The notes under the pieces are model-generated. The model did not search any database and was not told where the DNA came from. It saw nothing but the letters and a program-made list of their open reading frames with translations. The position numbers and the translations under genes are program-made. Of a DNA stretch of 64,000 nt, positions 1 to 11,794 are shown one piece after another. Positions within the stretch are counted from its first letter, which is position 1; the number at the start of each line of letters is the position of its first letter. The stretch lies in the NCBI GenBank assembly GCA_013399855.1, contig VXAY01006823.1, positions 620,001-684,000 of the forward strand, in the 5' to 3' direction. Origin of the DNA: Oxyruncus cristatus. Lineage: Eukaryota; Chordata; Aves; Passeriformes; Cotingidae.

Positions 1-837
1 TAAATCTATCACGTATCCTAACAAAGCCAAGTAGCAAATCCTCTGTGGGGAAAAAAAAAAGGGAAAAAACTCAGAATCCCCGCCCCCGCAAATCCATGCC
101 GCTTGAAAAATCAGAGGTAATATCTGAACATACTCAGTCATAATGTCCACCATGAATTCTGATTTCTTCCAGTGACTTTAACTGAGTACCTCAGATTGCT
201 TCCAGAAACCGAAACCAAAAATCATCTTGAAGCTGGATACAGATGGGGTTTTTAATTGTAATGCTGACCCTCTTAGTGTCATGCTGCATCTTTCCTCTCA
301 GATCTAGCTGCAGCATTTGGCTGTGGACTGCTTTTTCTAACAGTTATTTCATTTCCAGGCATTATTGCTTGCTCTTAGCACAGCTGAAACTATGGTCTTC
401 CCTGGAAATGGCAAAATAGTAACACAGCATTGTCTCAAACTGTTGTCTGCAAAAAGGTGGAAATTTTCACCACTCTCATCAATTTCAGCAAAGAGCAGGC
501 ATGCCCAGTGTACAGGACCCTTGTGTACAGCTAAGCTTTGCAAAAGTTACTCCTTAGTGTTTTTGCCTTCTTGCAAGAATACTTCTACATAAATTATTCA
601 CAATTATCATTAATTCACAGACTCAGTTGAATAGACTTGAATGGCACTAGGGACCATTTTGGTAATGTATCCTGCTTAATAGACACCACAGGACCTCCCC
701 CAATAAGCAATCCCTGACTCGCATCCAGACCTTCTGATTTACCAAAGGAACTTTGCCAAGAGACATGTTCTTCATTGCTTCACTCTTTGTGAGCTGCTCT
801 TTTCCAAAGTGCAGATTTTGCAGCTTTAATTGTATAT
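1..837. other. non-coding unique DNA
   Basis: No gene, RNA or interspersed repeat is recognisable here. A short A-rich tract lies near 50-68. Two overlapping open frames on opposite strands near 349-592 are under 80 codons, show no family similarity and look like chance. The block ends where a reverse CR1 begins. Confidence 0.6.
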
Positions 838-1045
838 AATCATAGAATGAGTTAGGTTGGAAAGGGCCTTTATATCTGGTTTGACTCCGCTTCCCTGGTC
901 AGGGACAGCTTGCACTAGACCAGTTTTCTCACTGCCAGGGATAGAGCATCCATAGCCACTCTGGAGAACCTGTTTCCAGTGCCTCACCACACTCATTGCA
1001 AAACAATTCTTACTTATATCAAATCTAAACCCTTTTTCAGTTTCT
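838..1045 (-). mobile_element. CR1 LINE, 3' fragment (reverse)
   Basis: The plus strand reads as the reverse complement of the avian CR1 3' end. An octamer-like start (AATCATAGAATGAGTTAGG) leads into TTGGAAAGGGCC, then a 'cttgcactagaccag' block and a 'cctgtttccagtgcctcacca' block, fading out past 'aaatctaaaccc'. Only the last 200 bp or so of the element is present, as expected from 5' truncation during target-primed reverse transcription. Many mismatches to other copies in the window suggest an old insertion. No target duplication was found. Confidence 0.85.
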
Positions 1046-1877
1046 TTGTTCTGGTTGGGTAATTAACTCAGTCACATGTTACCATTTCCTTCCCTTGGAA
1101 GTATGAGTCAGGTGAGTAACCAATAAAGGAAAATGCAACTTAATACACAGGCAGGATCCTCTGTTGATATCAGTCACTGAAATCATATTCAAGTCAAACA
1201 GTTTGCCATTGTAGATCATTTGAGAATCAGTTCCCTAGGGAGTAGAAATAATATGATATGGCCTTTATGATGACAATAATCAGGAAGCACATGAACAAGA
1301 TTTGTTTTCAACTTCATAAATTCATTTTTCAATAAACTCAGCTAAACCACTTCATTAGGATTGCAATAGGAGAACAAAGGATGCTGGCTTATAAATAGAA
1401 TATGATTATTGAAGAGTATTTATTGTGGTTAAAACATGGTTAACTTTGTGTTCAAACACTGAGGAAACTGAGATGGTGATAAGGAGCCATAACTTCCTTG
1501 TTTGGCTTCAGTTTTGATTTTTCTTAAAGTACAAGTGACAAATCATGAAATGTCACTTTTGCAGAGAAGGGGTGTCATGAATAGGATTGTCTAGTTGCCA
1601 ATGCATCCTACGAAACAGCATTGCTGCTTACATTGTAGAGTTTTTCTGACTAGATCAAGAGTAGTCTGATAAACGAGATACTGTGAGTCTGACATAGAAA
1701 GTGGAGATTTATCATAACTTCAAATAAGCTTTGAAATTTTCTATCCAAGTATTTGCTACTTGACCATGTGAACTCTTCAATCTCTGGTACTACTATTGTC
1801 ACTGTGTGTAACTTCCTGCAATTAACATCACTCCTCTGCATCAGATAACACATTTGTAAAGACTGCGGTACAATATA
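1046..1877. other. non-coding unique DNA between two CR1 copies
   Basis: AT-rich sequence without a recognisable gene or repeat. A minus-strand open frame of 76 codons (1650-1880) runs into the next CR1 and matches nothing I know. Confidence 0.55.
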
Positions 1878-2316
1878 CAATGAATCTGGTGAAGGGTCTG
1901 GAGGATAGGTCTTGTGAGGAGCAGCTGAGGGAACTGAAGCTATGAGTTCTCCAGGCTGAGGGAACCTGGAGAAGAGGAGGCTCAGGGATGACCTTATTAC
2001 TCTCTACAGCTACCAGAAAGAAGGCTGTAGCTGAGTGGGGGGTCAGCCTTTTCTCCACATCAGTTAGCAACAGTGTGAGAGAACACAGCCTTAAGCTGCA
2101 TTATGGGAGGTTTAGGTTGAACAAAAGGAGGAATCTCTTCACAGAAAGGGTGATTAAATATTGGAATGGACTGCTCCAGGAAGTGATGGAGTCACTGTTT
2201 CTGAAGGTGTTTAAGAAAAACCTGCACATGGTCTAGTTGACATGGTGGTGTTTGGTCATATGTTGGACTAGATGATCTCAGAGGTCATTTTCAATCTAAT
2301 TGATTCCACGATTTTT
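1878..2316 (+). mobile_element. CR1 LINE, 3' fragment (forward)
   Basis: The sequence follows the avian CR1 3' region in order: 'ctggtgaagggtctggag', 'gaggagcagctgaggga', 'ctggagaagaggaggctcaggg', 'gggaggtttaggttgaa', 'ggtgattaaatattggaatgg', then the 3' UTR 'gttggactagatgatctcagaggtc' and a degraded end 'gattccacgatt'. An extra stretch near 1936-1966 ('agttctccaggctgaggga') looks like a small internal duplication. The element is 5' truncated to about 440 bp and retains the C-terminal end of ORF2 (1988-2236). Confidence 0.92.
1988..2236 (+). pseudogene. CR1 ORF2 C-terminal remnant
   Basis: This open frame of 82 codons lies inside the forward CR1 copy and ends at the place expected for the CR1 ORF2 stop, just before the short 3' UTR. 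Its second half (about residues 40-82) carries the conserved C-terminal tail of CR1 reverse-transcriptase proteins, with RFRLNKRRNLFTERVIKYWN followed by GLLQEVMES and a VFKK end. The N-terminal methionine is only the first ATG within the truncated element. No endonuclease or reverse-transcriptase catalytic motif is present, so it encodes no working enzyme. The other forward copy (12085-12288) aligns with it over the tail. Confidence 0.75.
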
Positions 2317-3403
2317 TTTGATATACGGTGGCATTAACTGGTCATGTTGTTCTGGTGCAAGGGCACCACACCCTTATTAAGTGCTCTTTTTATCAGAGGG
2401 AAGGTCCCGACAGAAATCCTCTGCTTAATTAAGCTGTCACTGCAGAAAGCATCTACTAAGGAAAACAATGTTTAATCAACTATTTAGATGTGTTTAAATT
2501 ATGAGCTCTGTGAGGCAATTTACTGTCCCTGTTGGTAGACAGCCAATATAACAGGGCAGAGCTCTTGGTAAAATTCTGTGCATTGTAACAATGACAATAA
2601 CTATGTAGCACATTTTGCACAATCTCAATCTTAGTCATAACATTAACACTTTTCTCTTTTTAATACTATAGATGATTCTATAAACTCTAAATTACTAATG
2701 TACATTCATGTACGTTCTACCTTAAGTCTGATTCTTGAAATAATAGAAAATAACTGTTCAAACCTGTTTACCAAACTTACCACTATTACCAGGAGATCAG
2801 TAATTTCTTATTTGTTTTATTCTTATGTTATCACTTCTAAATGTTTGTCTTTATTTTTTTTTCATTATGTCAGTATCTAGGAATGTTAAGATACAAGCAA
2901 AAGTAAATTACTTTAATCTTACTTCTTTCTTCCTATGCATTAAGAAGAGCATGTTTTATCTAATGAAATTACTGTAACCTACTTTTGAACCTCTTCCTAA
3001 TATACAGGTAGCTGTCATCATCCATAATTCAACAGATTACACAAACTATTTCTCAGCACTTTCACAGCACCAGAAATACTGGCTTTCTGTAGAACACGGC
3101 AGGCTGCACAGATTTTTTTGGCTATGTGTGCTAAGAAATCTTCTTGTAGTTCATACAGTTTGCTCTGTTTAGCCACCCAGCTATTAAAAGATGGAGGTCA
3201 CTTAAGTGACTTTCTCGTTTCTTGAGTCTGGTGCAGACCTTTACCTGCTTTCTTAGTTCTGGAGGTATAAGCTGCTCATGTGCATCTAGATTGTAATTCG
3301 ACTCAGCTTTGTTAGCAATTCACTCACTGTGTTAGATACACAATTGTGTTAGATACACTCATTGTGTTAGATACACAATTGCTTCACATTACTAATCAGA
3401 GAG
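2317..3403. other. non-coding unique DNA with a small tandem repeat
   Basis: AT-rich sequence with no gene or interspersed repeat recognised. The tandem repeat at 3329-3380 is listed separately. Confidence 0.55.
3329..3380. repeat. three-copy tandem repeat, 17-18 bp unit
   Basis: The unit GTGTTAGATACACAATT occurs three times in a row, the middle copy reading GTGTTAGATACACTCATT. The copies are almost identical, so this is a recent or maintained duplication of a minisatellite type. Confidence 0.85.
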
Positions 3404-3575
3404 CCACAGAATGACAGAATATAGGGCTGCAAGTGGTGCCATAAGAGAACTTCACGGTACACCATTCACTGATAGCTGAAGACCCCATTGTGCCCCAAGC
3501 AAAGCATCCCCCACTTCCTCTGGATAACCTCCCCCAATGCCTCACGACCCTGACTGCAGAGGAAATGTAAGGACC
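3404..3575 (-). mobile_element. degraded CR1 LINE fragment (reverse)
   Basis: A diverged reverse CR1 end. 'agagccacagaatgacagaata' stands where the octamer tail should be. It is followed by 'gggctgcaag' and then 'cctctggataacctcccccaatgcctcac', the counterpart of the CR1 'ctggagaacctg...cagtgcctcacca' block also seen in the 838-1045 copy. The middle has drifted heavily. This is older than the other copies, and the call rests on two matching blocks in the right order. Confidence 0.6.
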
Positions 3576-5150
3576 GAGGAACGAGTAATACCGTAAAAAG
3601 TCAAAGATATGGAAAAATATGCCCGTTCTTAAGTAACAGCTACCTGACTGTCTCAGTAGTAATATCTACCTCGTCTCAATCCAGCTCTTTCAAACACCCT
3701 GCTGAAAAGGTGGGTAGCTGACAAGGCTTTTTAAACATAGTTGGTCCTAGGAGGAAGGTGTTAACTAAGTAAACCCTGCATTGCCTGCGCTGACACTTTT
3801 AATGAAGCTGAAAAATGAACAAAGAAATCAATCCAGGTTGTCTCAGCTGTGTTGCATGAGAGAAAAAGACTAGGGAGTATAAGCAGGAGAGAAATATGTT
3901 TTTCTCCAAATGCAAGACTTCTGACTAGAAGATGTAATTTGCTGAACAAGAAATGTTATTTTTCAGGGTATTTTTTCAAATGAAATTTATTTAAAAAATG
4001 AATCAGTCATGAAAATATTGCCTTCAAAAATTAGTTTTCTTCTGCTCTCATTGAATTGAAACAAATATATAAATACTGTCCTTTCAAATTGTAATATTTT
4101 TTTCCTGTCTTTCATCTCCCATTTATACGCCAGATATGCTCAACATGCATGATCTTGGTAGCTTTTAAAAGAAATACAGCAGTTGGTATTATATTTCTAC
4201 TTCAGCATAAGCTTGTTATCCAAACATTTTAGCACTAAATATGAACTGACAACTTCTATCATGAAAAAACCTAACACTTACTTCTTTTGAGGGATTCTAA
4301 TGGAAAATAGAAGAAACCTTGAAAATTCCCTCAAGGATGGTTTTATATTCCAGTAAATTAAAATACTTTCCTTCTTTATTCTGCTTTTGGGAATATATCT
4401 CACTATCTTGTATGAGACTAAGTGTATCCTGAAGTATATTTCTGGAGTGGGAAAAAAAATGGACCCATTAAAAATAAATAGGAAGAATTGATTACTCTTT
4501 TGTCAGTGAAAATGTCCCTGTATATTCCATGGGTGTTTTGTAAGACATTTTTAGGAGAATGACAAAATTCTGCAGGGTTTGACTAAAAAAATATATATAC
4601 ACCAATAAACTTACGAGTCTTCAGTGACAAATAAAAACGTGAGGCACAATTTTTTTTTTTTTAGCAGATATTTTACCAGTCAAGAAATAGCTAATATTTT
4701 TCTGTGGTTTATCACTGAGAAAATATAGCTGCACAGGACCGTTTTTTTTTCCCTTACACAATGAGAGATAATTAATTAATACCTTCAGTTCTTTATGTTA
4801 TTCACCTCCACCTCTTAAAAACTAATAAGCTATTTTCAAAACTCTGCAAACATTTATTTGCTTCTTCCAAAAGTTATGTCTACTCCCCTCACCACCTCAT
4901 TTGTCAATGTTCATCCTGGCCTTGATAGACTTATGGTTATTTTTTTCCTGCCGATTTTATTGTTAGGAGTTATCAAGCTTACCAAGGACTGTGCTGTCAG
5001 TGTCATACACAACATCCCATGAATCGTGAGATCAGGTGTCTGAGAAAAAGTGGACAAAACACGTTGATTTGTGACTGAAGGGTGAATTTCTACAATGTAT
5101 CTGATATCTCATGGAGTTTATGCAATTGTGGTTTAGGCCAGAATTTGTAA

Positions 5151-5173
5151 AGTTCACTTAAGTTCACTTAAGT
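5151..5173. repeat. 10-bp tandem duplication
   Basis: AGTTCACTTA is repeated exactly twice and followed by AGT. Confidence 0.9.
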
Positions 5174-7663
5174 TGTCCCTTTCATGGCTGGCACGAGGCA
5201 CAACCTTTTCTCCAGCCATTCCTGTGATGCAACAGCTACAGAACCTAAAATATCCTGGTTTGTTTATTTATTTTGTGTTTTGGAACAGGATGGATCCTTG
5301 AGATACTGTATCTCCTCATCAGAGTCCTGGGAAGCAGCCAAAGCAGTCAAATCGTCACTACCCTTACTCCAGAGCTGGCGCAGCAAAGCCCACTCCCCAT
5401 GGACCAGGAGCTCAAACACAACACGTCTGTCACTGTGCTCACACCACTTGCCACATCACCCGTCTCAGTGTGTCTCCTGGGAATGGCCTCCCAGGGTGGT
5501 CACACTGGCAAGAGAGGTACTTGAGCATCGCTTAGCTTGGCGTACCACAAGCTGCAAACAACAGGACCAAGCCAGAAATCCTTCCGCTTTGGAAGCAGGG
5601 TGTTATTCATTTTATGACATATCTATGTTCAGGAGGATGTCACTGCTTTCCTAAAAATCTGTTTTATTGCAAGTCTCAAATAACTGAATCCAGGATGATG
5701 TTGCTGCCTGGGTGGAAGTGAGAGCAGGGGCTGGAAGCACACACAGAGCAGGAGTGAGAGTATGTGTGCACAGTCCTGTCAAAGTGCTGTGGTCTGCCCT
5801 GCCTGAAGCATCTCAGCTATGCCAGCCCTTCTTGACTCTGAACCAGAGCTGCCAACTGGGCTAAATCACATGGTGACTTTGTGAGGCTGACAAATGTAGG
5901 TTAAAATGCACGCGGCCAAGCTCATTTCCATTTGGATTTTACCCAAAGTCTCAGATAAAGGGCCTGAGCAATAATTTGATGCACTAATTAGCCCATTAAA
6001 AAAGATTGTTATTTTTAGGTGCCTGAAGTTTTGTTTGAGAGGAGAAAAAGTCTTTGGTATATTTTGAAGAATTCTGTGGAGAAGCCTGTTGCAAGTAAGA
6101 ATAAACAAACAAGCTCTTTCAAATTCCTGGAAATGACTGAGAGACATGTCGTAAATTCTTTGAATTAGTAAAATAGACTGCAAGTGACCAAGCATATAAA
6201 AGCAGGGTTAACATGTCACAGAATGCCTCAGTTGGCTAAGGTGACTGCTGCATTTTAACTTTAACTTTTTTCTAAATTTACTTTATAATTTAATATTTAA
6301 TTCATAACACAGTATAATAAAGGACCAGTGTACCTTTTATTATAAAAAGCCTACATTGAAAGAATACCAAAACTGCAGAATAAAGCAGAAAACGTTAAGA
6401 AAACATTAGCTGTCCAAATTTAATTTACTTCCATTAATATATCTTTAAGAACATTTAAAAACATTTTTACAAATACTATACTTTGGTACTCATTCCACGT
6501 GTGATCTCATACCTTGTTTACTGAATGTCATCCAAATTTGCACTGAATAGTTGATTGTTAATTCTGAATAATTAATATTGTTACAGGGTGTTGTCCAAAG
6601 TTTTCTGGAATAATTGCCTTGAGTTCGGTTTCCAAGCCCTTATCGGCTAATTTAAAATAGCGAGCCAGCAAATCCTACTGGAATCATTAAAAACACAACA
6701 CTTTTTGAAGCACTAATTGCTTATTTAGGTATCCACATTAAACCCGCAGCTCAAAAAACATGCGCTTGGGATGAACTGAGGAAATAGCCTTCCAAGCTTT
6801 CAGGATTTAGTTCAGATCATAAGATGGTTTTTCTTTTTGTGAAGTGTCATCCATTCTTCACATTCACGCTCATTCTGAGTTGCCGAAGTATAAAATTGTC
6901 TGCCAGTGAAGTCAGCATGTTGTAGGAAGCACTAATGTGGTTTTAATACTGCTACAAGGACACAGCACTTGAGATGAACACATTCATCTGCCAACACTGA
7001 CCATGCAGTGAGTCTCAAACACTTGTACTGCTCAAAAGAGCAACAAAGAGAAGCAGATTAGGAAAACACTGCTCATCAGTTATAATTGCATCCACAGATT
7101 TAGTCCTGGCCTTGTTTGACTTTCCTTTATACCCATGTGAAGGAGTAACTTGGCTTCAGTCAATGCAGTGTAACTGTTGACAAAACAGCATATGTGGAGA
7201 ACTCAAAACTCGTTTGAGTACGGGTAGTAAGGAAAACAGGGAATGTGCTGGCAGTAACATGCAAGGGCCTTATTGGTTATCTACATAATATTAGCAGTGC
7301 CTCATAAGTTTGGGGGTTTTGTCTAACTTTTCCTTACTATTAGTTGTTTGCCCCTCAGAAGTACACACGGAGCTGCTTAGTCATGTAGATTTAGGAGCAA
7401 CTATAGGAGTTGCAACTACCACAGAGACACTGAAACAGTCACTAGCTATTTACTGTTTATTACTGATTCATCTTCAGCTGTGTACCTGGTTTATCTCGAC
7501 ACCTCTCCTGCCTAAGAGGGTGAAAAAAACAATACTTTCCTTTGTTTTGACTTCAGTGACTGCAAGGACACACAGTAAGAGTCACAGGAAAGGATATGGC
7601 ATTTTTGGACTACATCCTAGCTAACCAGAAATTTGTCTTTTCCAGTCTTTGAAAGACTCTGAG

Positions 7664-7772
7664 AATATATATATATATAAAAATACAACCCCACAAACAA
7701 AAAACAGAACCAAACCCCAAAAAAACAACCAATCAAACAAAACCAAAACAAGCAAAAAACCCACGAAACATT
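7664..7772. repeat. (TA)n run followed by A/C-rich tract
   Basis: An alternating AT run of about 17 bp leads into about 90 bp made almost only of A and C, with scattered AACAAA, ACCAAA and CCCAAAA words. Guanine is almost absent on this strand. It is low-complexity sequence. The 63-codon open frame across it is a product of base composition. Confidence 0.85.
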
Positions 7773-7880
7773 TCAATGACCTTTTACTTCATTCTCCTCT
7801 CATAAATACAGGGAAACAAGACTTTATTAGATGTTATTAATTTTGTTGCTACTTCTTGCATGACTGAAGCACCTGCAGAT

Positions 7881-8092
7881 CCCAACTGAGATAGAAGTCA
7901 GTTGTGCTAGGTGCTGTAAAGATAAAAATCTCTTGAAAGTGTTTGCTCGAAGTGTTCACCAGCTGACTAGATATGAGATACAGGAGGGAAGCAGGCAGCA
8001 AAAAGACAGAGGTACCCACTCAGAGTCACTCAGTAGAGCAGTGGCATAGCTGTGAATATACTCCAGGTATCCAGATGCTCAGAACTCTGCTC
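7881..8092 (-). mobile_element. ancient MIR/CORE-SINE-type relic
   Basis: In the plus direction the order of words matches an old amniote MIR-like SINE read in reverse: 'cccaactgagat', 'gttgtgctaggtgctgtaaag', 'gatacaggagggaagcaggca', 'agacagaggtaccc', 'agagtcactcagtagagcag', 'tggcatagctgtgaat' and 'ctcagaactctgctc'. In MIR terms the 3' end is at the left and the 'gctctgccacttac'-type core at the right, hence the minus strand. It is highly diverged, as expected for a family that stopped moving before birds radiated. The call is from memory of the consensus. Confidence 0.65.
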
Positions 8093-8720
8093 AGGCAATA
8101 CACTGAGCAGCCTTGCCAGCTAAAACAAACATATATTTTTTCATCTGTTGACAAACTGCCAACTACAGTGAAATGTGTTAACAAGATGTATAAAAACAGG
8201 TTTCACTCTTGAAATCCTTTTGAAAACAAAGCAAAACACAACACCCTTTTGTCTTGTTGTTCAGTGTCACATAAATATTTCAGATTTTTAGGATGTTGGA
8301 CAAATTCATTTGAAAAACAAAAAGAAGCGATTCATTACTTTTTATTAGCAACTGACCTTTGGAAAGAGAATGTAATTCTCAAAGTTTGCCTCTGCCACTT
8401 CTTTTAAGTGCACATAAACTAACACTGCTCATCAAATGGTAGATTTTAACAATTAGCATGGATGTCTTGAAAGAACCCTGTACCAAATAAAGTGTTTGTT
8501 CGAGGGGAAAGCATCTTGTTCAAATGATATTCCCAACAATACCTAATTAGTTTATTGCAGCAGCTACCTTCTGAGAAAAACCAAGTTTTACATCAGCTGT
8601 AAAACATATTGCAAAACTTCCTTGTATTAGATCCTGTCAGCAAGACTCTGTTTCAGCTCCAAATCTGCTGGGCAGAAAAAAAAAGGTGAGCACAGCAGAA
8701 AAATACTTCCTTGTGCTTGA

Positions 8721-8778
8721 CCAAAACCAAAAAGAAAAAAAAAGAAAAAGAAAACAGAGGAAAAATAAAAGAAGAAAG
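8721..8778. repeat. A/G-rich low-complexity tract
   Basis: Purine-rich stretch built from AAAAAG and GAAAAA words, almost free of C and T. It accounts for the phenylalanine-rich open frame on the opposite strand. Confidence 0.8.
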
Positions 8779-9763
8779 CCAGAAGCTCTTTTTTTTTAAT
8801 AGTATTTTTAATTGTAGCTTCAAGAATAGAATAGAGAACCACCTTAAGACTCCAAGTCGGAGTGCAGGGGAGGCAGGGGTTATGTAGTTCTTTATAGCTT
8901 TAAATCATCACAACCATTGGATGCTGATTCACAGCTATAAACTACTTCCAGTGTTTACGTTAGGGTTTCTGAAAGAAATGTATATCTCAGGCCAGCAGAT
9001 CAAATACATCGCTGTCTACAGGAACTGAAGTAAGGCAAGTGTATATTGTATCCAAATGAGGCCTGCAGGAATCCAAGGCAAGAAAACTTTGATAAATTAC
9101 ACCAAAAAAACCTGCACACAAAGACAACAATGAGGATGGAGAAAAGGTATATAATGAGCTTTCCTGTACACATAAATGAATGCGACAGCACTACAGGACT
9201 ACATATCTCTGTCTTTATGAAAGTGAAGGTCTCTTTCATGGTGGGAAGGAGAGGCATTTTTCTTTTCTTCTCATTAAAATGCATAGAGTAGAAGTGAATT
9301 TCAGAATTGTGTGAGCTGGGGCAGGAGGTGAAGTCAGATTTTCCCAAAAGAGAACTTTGGGATAGTGCTAGGTTCAGTAGGGTGGTGCTCTGTATGCTAT
9401 TGAACTCGAACATCAGCCACTGTGCCCAGATTCAGTCCATATGGGGGTCGCAGGGCAGGAGGGCAAAGAGCCAAGAGAACTGAGCTTCCCTCTCAGGAAG
9501 GCAGCAAGTGCCCTGCAATTGCCTGCTGTATCCCAGCAGCTGAAATAACCTGCATGCTCTCACAGATGGAAAGACTTTTGCACCAGTCCTCAGGTTTTGC
9601 TCCCCTTCCTCTAGTCTCACTTATGTGTGCCTCTTACCCAAATAACTTCCTGCTTCCACCACCAAATGACACTCATTCCATTGCAAATGGCTCCTTTGAA
9701 GTCGAAGAGGAGGGGCCTGGATTTTATCCATGGCACAGAATCCTAGCATAACTTTAACCCTCC

Positions 9764-9788
9764 TTTTTTTTTTTTTTTTTTTTTTTTT
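9764..9788. repeat. poly(T) run, 25 bp
   Basis: An uninterrupted run of T follows 'taaccctcc'. It could be the tail of a minus-strand retroposed sequence, but no recognisable body sits beside it. Confidence 0.85.
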
Positions 9789-10981
9789 GTAGGGGTGGAG
9801 AAGGGGAGAAACAGCAGTTACTGAAAACAAAAGGAAGAAAAAATACAAAAATACAATTTTTCAATCTGCAGTCATCAATTAACACATTAATAAAGGGCTT
9901 TCCAGAAAAAAAAAATAGCTGCTACTGCATCTGCTCACCCTTTTATAGAATTGTCTCATCAACTTGAGATTTCCACAGCTATGTCACCATTTAGTCAGAG
10001 GCTCTTGCTTTCAAGGTCAATCAGCCCATGGTCACATCACAGAGAGCTCTGAACAAACTCCTTAGGTCTGACACCTACATTTCATGCCTACCCATGGAGG
10101 AAAGGGAAGTGAAACTGTTAATTGGTTGTCAGGCAGGATGCAAACATTATTCCTGTGGCTTACTAGATGTTTGCAGATAGGAAAGTTTAAATGTTCCTGT
10201 TTGGATTTTTTTTTTTTAATTTAATAAATAAAAGAGAAGTTCTTAGGAAATCCTTTGAAAACCAGAAAATCAGAGTATCTTGGTTCAGGTTTGAGACTAT
10301 TTTTTTTCTTAACTATAATAAATGAAATTAAATATTTTGCTGAAATGACAAATCATTCCAGTTCTCAATTGGCAACATATAATTTTACAAATGTGTCAAA
10401 GTCAGTCAAAGGGAATTTTTGGAATGTTTACATTTGTTAAGGAAAGATTTGGCAAAATTCATTCTTGAAATGTTTTTATTTCACTAAATCTGCCTCTTTA
10501 CATAAAATAAAGAAAAAAAGAAAAAAGATTGGTGAAAGAAACTTTCACTGATCTCAGATTATAGATGGTTCTTGGGTTATGAAGTTTACGTTGAATGAAG
10601 AAAAGCCCTTAAACTGTAGTTCAGGTCACTGCTTAGTCTACATGTCTGTTGGCGTCCTTTTAAGTCCTGCCACATTTCTCAGATTCATAAGAGTGGACTC
10701 TTCCATTCAAAGTGGAACAAAAGTTCTACCTCAGGCCCAGGTTTTTAACTGCAAACTGGAATCATAACATATCTGCCCCCAACCTGTCTCTTTCAATGTG
10801 CATAAATGTTTTAATGTTATAATTTTTTTAAGTTATATAAAGTGGTTCACTGGGACTGTAAAAAAAAGTTCTTGCAAAGAAAATTGCACACAACCTATAA
10901 ATCCATAATTAGCAATTAACACTGTGAAGATGCAGGCTAGTATATTCTTATAAGAGAAGATATTTCTGTTGAGAGGCTATT

Positions 10982-11033
10982 AAAAAAAAAAAACCAACCC
11001 AACCAAAAAAACAAGACAAATAAACTCCAAACA
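10982..11033. repeat. A/C-rich low-complexity tract
   Basis: A run of 12 A leads into ACCAACCCAACC-type words and further A runs. It resembles the tracts at 7682-7772 and 22265-22370. Confidence 0.8.
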
Positions 11034-11794
11034 CCAAGTATAAATAAAGCATGAAAACAAGGGAAATGCCAACTGAAAGATTACAATATATAGTACTAGA
11101 GACCTGGTTTTCAATTCATGAGAAAACCAAACAAAACACATTATGAGCCTCCTTAAGAAAACATTTTATGTACACTCCTAAATACACTAAAAGCAGTATA
11201 AAACAAGCTCTCCCCAGTGTGTTACACATTTGAGACCCTTGGGATTTCTCTTAGTTTCATGCAATTTATATCTTATAAACTAATCTCCTATTTCCTCTTC
11301 CAGCATGGAAAAAATGTTTTATTGCTATGCTGTTTGGTTTAGCAATGACAACGTGATGTAGAGAACACTCTAGTAAGTATACAAGGCATATTTAATATTT
11401 TTGCATCCAAAATTTATGATTGTACTGGGATGCACACACAGTCTTTTTTTCACATGAATTTGCCTTCTTGGATCTCACTGTCTTTTCCTAATGATATTGT
11501 CTCATCGTTATTAATCAGAAGCTCAATCAATTTTTTCTGCAGTCTATTTGTTACACATTCATACTCTATGCGTTACCTGGCAGGTTATTTTCGTATCTAC
11601 ACAGCCTAAGTTAACTATTCCAAGCATGTCAAAAGATCATCAAGAAGGTAGTGACAATGCTAACTATTTTTTTGTTTGCTCCAGCTCTTTGGACTAGACT
11701 GGAATGCTAATCCCTTCCTCAGCAGACACTGCACACGGAGGAGGTTCAGCCAAGGTGGAAACATGGAGTGTAGCAAACAGCAATGGTACCAGGA

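Larger units (their letters stand above)
3576..7875. other. non-coding unique DNA, 4.3 kb
   Basis: No recognised gene or dispersed repeat. A perfect 10-bp tandem duplication (AGTTCACTTA twice plus a partial copy) sits at 5151-5173. The longest open frame of the window (5184-5654, 156 codons, plus) lies here and matches no family I know. Blocks near 5880-6240 and 6530-6850 have the look of conserved regulatory DNA (findings). An alternating (TA) run at 7664-7680 leads into an A/C-rich tract. Confidence 0.5.
8093..11794. other. non-coding unique DNA with low-complexity tracts
   Basis: No gene recognised. It includes the purine-rich tract at 8721-8778, a run of 25 T at 9764-9788 and the A/C-rich tract at 10982-11033. 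A relatively GC-rich patch near 9420-9730 is open on both strands (109 and 62 codons) but shows no known domain. Confidence 0.55.

Noticed and set aside
5184..5654. Longest ORF in the window, 156 codons on the plus strand
   Set aside because: The translation has no recognisable domain, is serine- and tryptophan-rich in a way typical of chance reading of GC-richer DNA, and overlaps another open frame (5273-5524). A 156-codon frame is not surprising in 64 kb.
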